From: Vicia villosa
Lineage: Eukaryota > Streptophyta > Magnoliopsida > Fabales > Fabaceae
Direction of reading: 5' to 3'
DNA length: 64,000 nucleotides
NCBI RefSeq assembly: GCF_029867415.1
Contig: NC_081185.1
Coordinates: 27,329,293 to 27,393,292, forward strand
The translations under genes were made by a program, and so were the position numbers. Each line of letters starts with the position of its first letter. Positions within the stretch are counted from its first letter, which is position 1. This document shows, piece after piece, positions 57,561 through 64,000 of the stretch. The notes below the pieces were generated by a model. The model saw only the letters and a program-made list of their open reading frames with translations, had not been told where the DNA came from and did not search any database.

Positions 57561-57936
57561 TAGGAATTGACTTGGCAAAAAAATACCATGGTGATTACTT
57601 TTATTGTTGTTATAACTGTTAAGACTGGTGCATCATCAAGGCCATCATGATCATGTTCTTTTTTCTGGGGTTCAACCGCATAAGAGATGTTAATAAACTA
57701 TTATGTTACTAAGGGCAGAGTTAGCTCATTCCCTCATAATTTGAGTTGAAATTTGAACCGGGGAAGGATAACAACTAATTGCGCTATACAAATACTTGGG
57801 AGATGATTCTTGCAACTCAGCCATCTTTTCTTTTTACATTTAACAAATTGTAAAACAATATAATTTTGAAATTTCTACTACAAAAATTGTTTGAAACTAA
57901 TTCAAGCATCTTTTGAAATGAGTAAGTTAGCAAAGA
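57561..57936. other. Intergenic DNA between LINE and copia element
   Basis: Nothing recognised. Confidence 0.5.
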
Positions 57937-58751
57937 TGTTGAAGTATAGCTTAAAATATTTGTCGATGAAGAGAAATAAAATATATTTTGAGATTACTGA
58001 AAATTAGGAAGCCGAAAGCAGTAAGAATTTTCGGTTTAGGAGATTCGTGGATTTTGGAATTGACTGAATCGGTTTGCAGATATGTTATTTAATGTTTGAA
58101 TATTGGATATATATCATTAAGAAATAGTCTAAATTAATATAAAATATATCATAAGATATTTATTATATTTTATTCTAATAATTAATAGGTTGTGTTTTGG
58201 GCTTTGTATCACGAGTTTTAGTAATTATAAATATGTATCTCTTTAGTGTTTTATAGTGTGACAATATTAGAGTTTATAGAAAAATGGTAGAGCAAAGGGT
58301 TTAGGGTCTTCTCAAGGGAAAAATGAGAAAGTCGAGGGTTTCAAGAAACCATTGGAGTTATCTAAGGGGATTATGAAACACTTGGTTACACCTTGGGTTT
58401 GTGTGCTTACATTATTGAGTTAGAGAAGTTGAGAAACACTTGGTTAGAAAATATGGGTTTGTTCTCGGGAGTCTTCAGGGTTGTTCTCGAAAACTCTGAA
58501 GGCGAATGCTATTTTCTTGTAACTTATATGTAATCTCTTGTAACAACTTTATGAGAATAATAAATTAGAGAGTTGATCTCTCCCTAGCGTAGATCTTTTG
58601 ATCAAACTGGGTAAACAATCATTTAACCTTATTTGTATATTTTCTATTTATTGATTATTATTGCTGAAGGCCATTTATTTTGGTTGCTACTTTTATTTTC
58701 AAAATAAATTAAAGTGTTGATTGAAATTGAACCTTGTCATTTTTCACTACA
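57937..58751 (+). repeat. Left LTR of the copia element
   Basis: TGTTGAAGTATAGC to ..TTTTTCACTACA; shares with the right LTR the 'agtaattataaatatgtatctct' region and the 'gaaggccatttattttggttgctac' region. Confidence 0.75.
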
Positions 58752-58753
58752 AG

Positions 58754-58770
58754 TGGCGCCCACCATGGGG
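58754..58770 (+). other. Probable primer-binding site of the copia element
   Basis: TGGCGCCCACCATGGGG two bases after the left LTR. The tRNA was not identified. Confidence 0.5.
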
Positions 58771-58799
58771 CAAATAGGCATCGTTTACAAGTGAGCATT

Positions 58800-60456
58800 A
58801 TGGCTAAATGTGAGATCGCGAAATTTTACAAAGACAAAGATTTTGGGTTGTGGAAAATAAAGATGCAAGTAATTTTAATTCAAGAGAAGTGTATTGATGC
58901 TTTCAAGGGTGAAGCATTGATGTCTGCAACGGTTACACAAGCACAGAAGACCGAGATGGTGGATAAGCTCAGGAGTGCCATTATCTTGTACCTTTGGGAT
59001 ATAGTTCTTAGAGAAGTCACCATGGAGCAAACTGCGATTACGATTTGAGAAAACTTGAATCATTGTATATGACCAAGTATTTGGCTCGCAGGTTGTGTCT
59101 AAAACAACAACTTTTTCACAATGACTGGTGGAGAGCAAATCCATAGTGGAGCAGTTCACATAATTATTCAAGGTTATTGATGATATTGAGAATATTGAAG
59201 TGAAGATTCATGATGAGGGCAATTTTCTACTCTTGTTGAGTTCATTACCCATATACTTTTAGAAATTTAAGGATGTCCATTTTTATGGTAAGGAACATAC
59301 CATTACTTTGGATGAAGTCCAAACGGGGGTGAAATCCAAATAATTTTCAAAGGGGAAAGATTTGAATATTGAGGATAGTGGTACAAGTTTAAGTGTCTCA
59401 AGAAGAGGGAACTGGGTCTAAAGGGATGTCCAAATTGAAGAAGTTTGACATGTCAAAGGTAAAATGTTTTAATTGTTAGAAAATTTGTCACTTAAAGAAG
59501 GATTGTCCTGAGAGAAAAACCAATGATGATCATGTTCAAGTTGTGGTTGCCTTGGATGAGGATGCTGGTTCAATAATTATATTGAGTTTAAAGACTAAAG
59601 ATAGTTCGGTCATAGACTCGTGTTACTCTTATCACATGTGTCCAAGAATAGAATATTTTGATACTTTGAAGCTAGTGCAAGGTGGAGTAGTTCACCTTGA
59701 TGATAACAAGACTTGCAAGGTTCATGGTATTGGTACGGTCAGATTTAAAATGTTTAGTGATCGTGAATTTCTTCTTCATGATGTGAGGAATGTTCCAGAA
59801 CTTAAATAATTTTTTTTATCTATAAGTTTTTTTGATGATCTAGATTATTGCCTAGAGTTTAACATGGAGTGTTAAAGATTTCGCATGATGAAGTGATTGT
59901 TGCTAAAGGATCTAAGATATGTGGTACATATATTTATGAAGGTTGAAGTATTGTTATTCATTCATCATTAACTAGTGAAGTATTCCATGACAAAAAATAG
60001 CTATAGGATATAAGGTCAAGGTGTTATGAATACCTTGAGGTTGTTTCATAAGTGTATAATGATTTTTGCAGAAAATAAAGGATAAAAATGCATGTGACCG
60101 TTGAGTTATTATTGAGTTTTTTGGGAAGGGATAATGTCGAAGTAGCTTACTTGGTTGGTAGGGAATTTCTCCATACGAAGATTAGTAAAAACCAAGTGAT
60201 AAACCAGTTAGAAACTATAACGGAGAGAACTCAATTAGAGGTGAAGTTTCCTACTATGAATACTAGTAGTAGTGAGGGAGCGGTTATAGAGATCTCTGAT
60301 TATCACTTGAATCGTGATATGGTAAGGAGGAAGATTGAAGCATCTCAAAAAGACGATTATGCTAGCCTTGGGCATTATGCTTTGAATATGGATAAAGGGG
60401 TGCAAAATACAAAAACAAGAACCTTCAAGGATGCGTTCGAAGGCATGCAGAATTGA
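58800..60456 (+). pseudogene. Ty1/copia gag-pol remnants
   Basis: Pieces in order: gag N-terminus from ATG 58800 (KFYKDKDFGLWKIKMQVIL, then ARSAIIL-like text to a stop at 59046); a zinc-knuckle region near 59467-59520 (CFNC-like with the second Cys codon lost to a stop, then CHLKKDCPERK); a GAG-pre-integrase part at 59543-59809 (VIDSCYSYHMCP, LLHDVRNVPELK); and 60088-60456 with a DYHLNRDMVRRKI block typical of the stretch between integrase and RT. At least four stops or shifts and a large deletion make it dead. Confidence 0.7.
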
Positions 60457-60665
60457 TGATGGTTGAATAACATTATTGTGGGCTTGTCATATTACCTAAT
60501 CAGAAAAAGACAATTGGAAATCATTGAATGCAAGGGACGAGATAGAGATTCAAGGGTACCTTGAATTTGATCAAGGTTATTGATTAGAATTTTAACATGG
60601 TAGAGAGAAGTAAGGTTGTTGTTGGTTAAATTGACATCAACACGGTTTAAAGTCAACATGGAAAT

Positions 60666-61561
60666 TGTTGAAGTATGCCTAAATACCTTTTTCGATGAAT
60701 AGAAAGAAAACATGTTTTGGGATTCTAGAAAATTAGAAAGCCGAAAAGCAACAAGAATGTACGGTTTGAGCAGTTTGCGAATTTTAGGTTTGATCGGTTC
60801 AGTTTGCGGACCCGTTATTTAATTTTAGAATATTTGATATATATTATAAGATATCGATAATATTTTTTTTTATATAATTAATGGTTTGTGTTTTGGACTT
60901 TGTATGATGGATTTTAGTAATTATAAATATGTATCTCTTAAGTTTTTTAAAGTGTGACAATCTAAGAGTTATAGTAAAAAGGTAGAGCAAAGAGTTTAGG
61001 ATCTTCTCAAGGGAAAGCTTAAAAAGACAAGGGTTTTAGGAAATATCTGCAGTTATCTAAGGGGATTGGGAAACAAGGGTTTTAGGAAATCTTTGCAGTT
61101 ATCTCAGGGGATTGGGAAATACTTGTTTAAACCTTGAGTTTGCGTGCTTACATTATGGAGAGTTTGAGAGGTTGAGAAACACTTGGGTATAAAATAAGAA
61201 TTTATTTTTAGGAGCATTCAGGGTTGTTCTCGGAAACTCTAAAGGCAAAGACTATTTTCTTGTAATTCATCTGTAATCTCTTGTAACAACTTTATGATAA
61301 TAGTAAATTGGAGAGTTGCTCTTTCCCTAGAGTAGATCATTTGATCGAACTGCATAAATAAATCTTTCGCCTTTTTGTGCTTTATTTTGTTAAATTATCT
61401 GTTTATTGATTATTATTGCTGAAGGCCATTTATTTTGGTTGCTACCTTATTTTGTTATTATTGATTATGATTGATGATAGCCATTTATTTTTGTTGCTAC
61501 AATTCTCTACCTCACATATCAAAGTGTTGATTGAAATTTAACCTTTTCATTATTCACAACA
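60666..61561 (+). repeat. Right LTR of the copia element
   Basis: TGTTGAAGTATGCC to ..TATTCACAACA. It is longer than the left LTR (896 against 815 bp) mainly because of internal duplications: 'gcagttatct.aggggattggg' (61050-61115) and 'ttattgatta..atttattttggttgctac' (61405-61500). Confidence 0.72.
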
Positions 61562-62301
61562 AAGATATAACAACAATCATGATATTCTTACTCATTTTTA
61601 TCTATTATGTAACTTAGCATAAAAGCATTTAGCGCCGGTAAAAAAAAAGGCATAAGCATTTAGCTTAGCCAACAAGTAACAGCCTATTAATTTATTAGTA
61701 AGTAATTTTGTTCATTACATTGTAATATTAGATTATATAAAGACATGCGTATGTATCATTTAGAATTTAAGAGAATGAAATAGAGTACTAAAGAAACTCG
61801 TTTAAAACCTTCATCTCTTATGCAATTTATTTAAGTTATATGTACTATTGACATAAAAACAGCCAAAGTAAAATAAGTTTCCATATCTGAAAACATTTCA
61901 TCTTCCCACATAGGTAAATCATAATGTTCTAGTTGAAGCAATTTCAACCCCATTTGTGAATTCTTTATAAGAATATGATGATGAAAATGCTTCAGAAGTC
62001 ATGATATTTAGAATAATATTATCTAGTCAACTAATAGAAGACCTGTCTATATTCATGACTATAAATTGTGTTCGCAGTGAATACAGTCAAATGCAGTCTA
62101 TACATCCACAGCTGTGGTTACATTGATGTAATAAGGATTTCATTAACTATTATATATCGATCACAATTGCAGGTGAAGAAACATGTTTATGAATATACTT
62201 AAATTCATGAATGCAAATTAAATAACAAAAATTTTCCTAATAAACACAGCAACTATTGTTTTCATTCAATTATATAGAAATCATAGAACTAACATAAAGT
62301 T
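61562..62301. other. Intergenic DNA downstream of the second HSP70 gene
   Basis: No gene or repeat recognised. No trace of the missing HSP70 lid sequence is seen beside the stop at 62302. Confidence 0.5.
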
Positions 62302-63898
62302 TTAACAAGGACTTCGAAACTCCACCCTTACATTCTCATTTGTTATTTTGATGTCTTTGGAAATACTTTGTACCTCGGCAGAAACATTTAACATGCCATC
62401 AGAATCTGTAGCAAAGCAAACATTGATAGGAAGGACTAGAGCAGTATCAGGAAGTGAGACATTAAACGAACCAGGAGCATTAACGGTAATTCCAACACCA
62501 CCTTGAAAATCTATCATGATCTTAGATTTGTTATCTTCAATTGTAACATTCACTTTTTTATCATTCACTATATTTCTTGGTATTGGCTCTGGTTCTGGTT
62601 GTGCAAGAGACAGCCTTGTAAGATATTGATTCACTTCGTGTGGAACATTCTTAAGGCCTCCACTTAACAAAGCAGATTGTATAGCTGCACCACAAGCAAC
62701 TATGTCATCCGGATCGATTATACTAAAAAGATGCTTCCCTTTTTTGAAAAACTCCTGCAATAGCTGCTGAAGTTTGGGATCCCTTGATGAGCCACCAACA
62801 AGAACAACTTCATCTACACTGCTATTGTTTATCTTAGCATCCGAAAGACAAATCTTAATTGTATCCATAAAATTATCAAAGAGGTCTATGCTGAGTTGCT
62901 CAAACTTGGCACGAGACATCGATGAATAGAAATCAATTCCATCATATAAAGCATCTATGAAAATCGTGGCATCAAAATCGAATGAAAGTTTGTTTCTGAC
63001 TTCCTCACACTCGTTTCTCAACCTCCTCAGGGCCCTTGAGTTCCTACTAATGTCTATTTTGTGCTTTCTCTCGAACTCCTTCAAAAAGTGTTTCACCATT
63101 CTATCGATAAAACCTTCTCCTCCAAATCGAGTCTTTGTCACTAACTTTATTTCAAACTTGTAATCCTTGAATGTGATGAGAGACACACCAAATGTTCCAC
63201 CTCCAAGATCAACTATGACAATATTTCTATTTTCAGCACAAACCGCTTTATTATAAAGACCATATGAAAGAGCAGCAGCAACTGGTTCGTTAATTATTTG
63301 CACTACATTGATGCCAGCAATGACAGCAGCATCTTTGGTGGCTTTTCGCTGAGAATCATTAAAATAAACCGGCATTGTTATCACAGCATTTTTTATCGGT
63401 GACTTCAAATGTGCCTCTGCAACATCCAACATCTTTTTGAATATCAGAGATGATATTTCTTCAGGAGAAAGGTGTTTTTCTTTACCGTTGTAATTAACAA
63501 GGATCACGGGTTTGTCATCTTTACTAGAAATGATCCCAAACGGCCACGACAGTAGATTGTTCTGAATTATAGGATCACTATATTTTCTTCCCATAAACTT
63601 CTTTACACCTGCAAAATTCAAAATGTGGATGATGGATAATTTGTACTTTTTAAATAAATAAAACCCGAAAATGATAACAAACAAGATATAAACTACCAAA
63701 TACAGTGTTGGATGGATTTGAGGCAGCTTGATTTTTGGCAGAATCACCAATCAACTTTGTATCATCAGTAAAAGCAACAAAAGAAGCTTCATTGTAGATT
63801 ATCTCAGCTCTGTTGCGTTGCTCGTTCCACACAGCAACACGGGAGTAGGTTGTACCAAAGTCAATTCCAATGGCATGTCCCTCATTGTTTCTTGCCAT
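62302..63898 (-). CDS. HSP70-like protein, truncated and divergent
   Basis: Two exons, 63898-63697 and 63608-62302, with an 88-bp GT..AG intron at the same site as in the first HSP70 gene; product 502 aa. The ATPase domain is recognisable ([15 protein letters not shown] at 174-180, [12 protein letters not shown]), but changes fall in key places. GGGTFG replaces GGGTFD at residue 208, which I place at Asp206 of bovine Hsc70, a metal/phosphate-pocket residue. About eight residues of the early loop are missing ([11 protein letters not shown]). The peptide-binding sheet region is altered and the protein ends at [14 protein letters not shown], just where the helical lid should begin. The open frame suggests either recent decay or a changed, possibly non-refolding, role. 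It could equally be filed as a pseudogene. Confidence 0.75.
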
Positions 63899-63986
63899 TC
63901 TCGTTTTAAGTACTTCTATATGATATGGTATTTGACTTTTGGAAGAGAAAGAGAATATGGTAATAGAATTGAGAATTTAGGGTTAC

Positions 63987-63993
63987 TTTTATA
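63987..63993 (-). promoter_or_regulatory. TATA box of the second HSP70-like gene
   Basis: TATAAAA on the minus strand about 90 bp before the ATG, a placement like that of the first gene. Confidence 0.45.
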
Positions 63994-64000
63994 AATGTGG

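Larger units (their letters stand above)
57937..61561 (+). mobile_element. Ty1/copia element with internal deletion
   Basis: LTR-like repeats at 57937-58751 and 60666-61561 flank 1.9 kb with remnants of copia gag, zinc knuckle, GAG-pre-integrase and a segment from the end of integrase. AAGA precedes the left LTR and follows the right LTR; the exact fifth base of the duplication is ambiguous. The reverse transcriptase and RNase H regions are missing. The LTRs differ in length and at many positions, so this is an old copy. The lineage looks Tork-like from the gag, with low confidence. Confidence 0.75.

Overview
The window is plant nuclear DNA, most likely from a legume of the tribe Fabeae (pea, vetch, lentil or a relative). 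The evidence is several Tat/Ogre-lineage Ty3/gypsy retrotransposons with LTRs up to about 5 kb, an Athila-lineage element, AT-rich intergenic DNA, introns with GT..AG borders, and plant-type HSP70 genes. The species is inferred; nothing in the sequence fixes it. All element borders, repeat comparisons and exon calls were made by eye.

Layout. (1) 1-10458: 3' part of an Ogre/Tat-type element that carries only a gag (broken by one stop), a long non-coding tract with tandem repeats, and a 4.6 kb 3' LTR. (2) 10459-12148 and 23145-23281: two pieces of another LTR, split by (3) 12149-23144, a second Ogre/Tat-type element with an intact gag and no pol, near-identical LTRs and a truncated 3' LTR. (4) 23282-24646: a LINE 3' fragment, then a Tourist-like MITE with TAA target duplications and a TA microsatellite. 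(5) 24647-46750: a Mutator-like element (MULE) of about 3.2 kb original size carrying a MAIN-like plant-mobile-domain gene. It has been inflated to 22 kb by a complete 14.0 kb Athila element (24801-38807, minus strand, TSD CTTAT) in its 5' part and a 4.9 kb solo Ogre-type LTR (40599-45528, minus strand, TSD GTTTC) in an intron. (6) 46751-47220: about 130-bp tandem repeats, the target into which the MULE jumped. (7) 47877-49858 and 62302-63898: two HSP70 genes in the same orientation; the first is nearly full length without EEVD, the second lacks the helical lid and a nucleotide-pocket aspartate. Between them lie a Helitron-like unit with fragments resembling at least three host genes (about 50800-53829), microsatellites, a decayed minus-strand LINE (55300-57560) and an internally deleted Ty1/copia element (57937-61561).

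How it fits together. The only genes that look like host genes are the two HSP70s. Everything else is mobile DNA in layers whose order can be read from the nesting: tandem repeat, then MULE, then solo LTR and Athila; and LINE fragment, then LTR, then the two Ogre-type elements. The Athila copy (two LTR differences seen in 1730 bp, open 1834-aa gag-pol) and the gag-only element (one 2-bp microsatellite difference seen in about 1.89 kb of LTR) are very young and may still be mobile.

Most worth a second look: the Helitron with seipin-like, NUG2-GTPase-like and P450-like fragments; the Athila element with two tandem paralogous ORFs after pol, the second with what looks like its own palindrome-plus-TATA promoter and its own polypurine-like tract; and the gag-only Ogre family.
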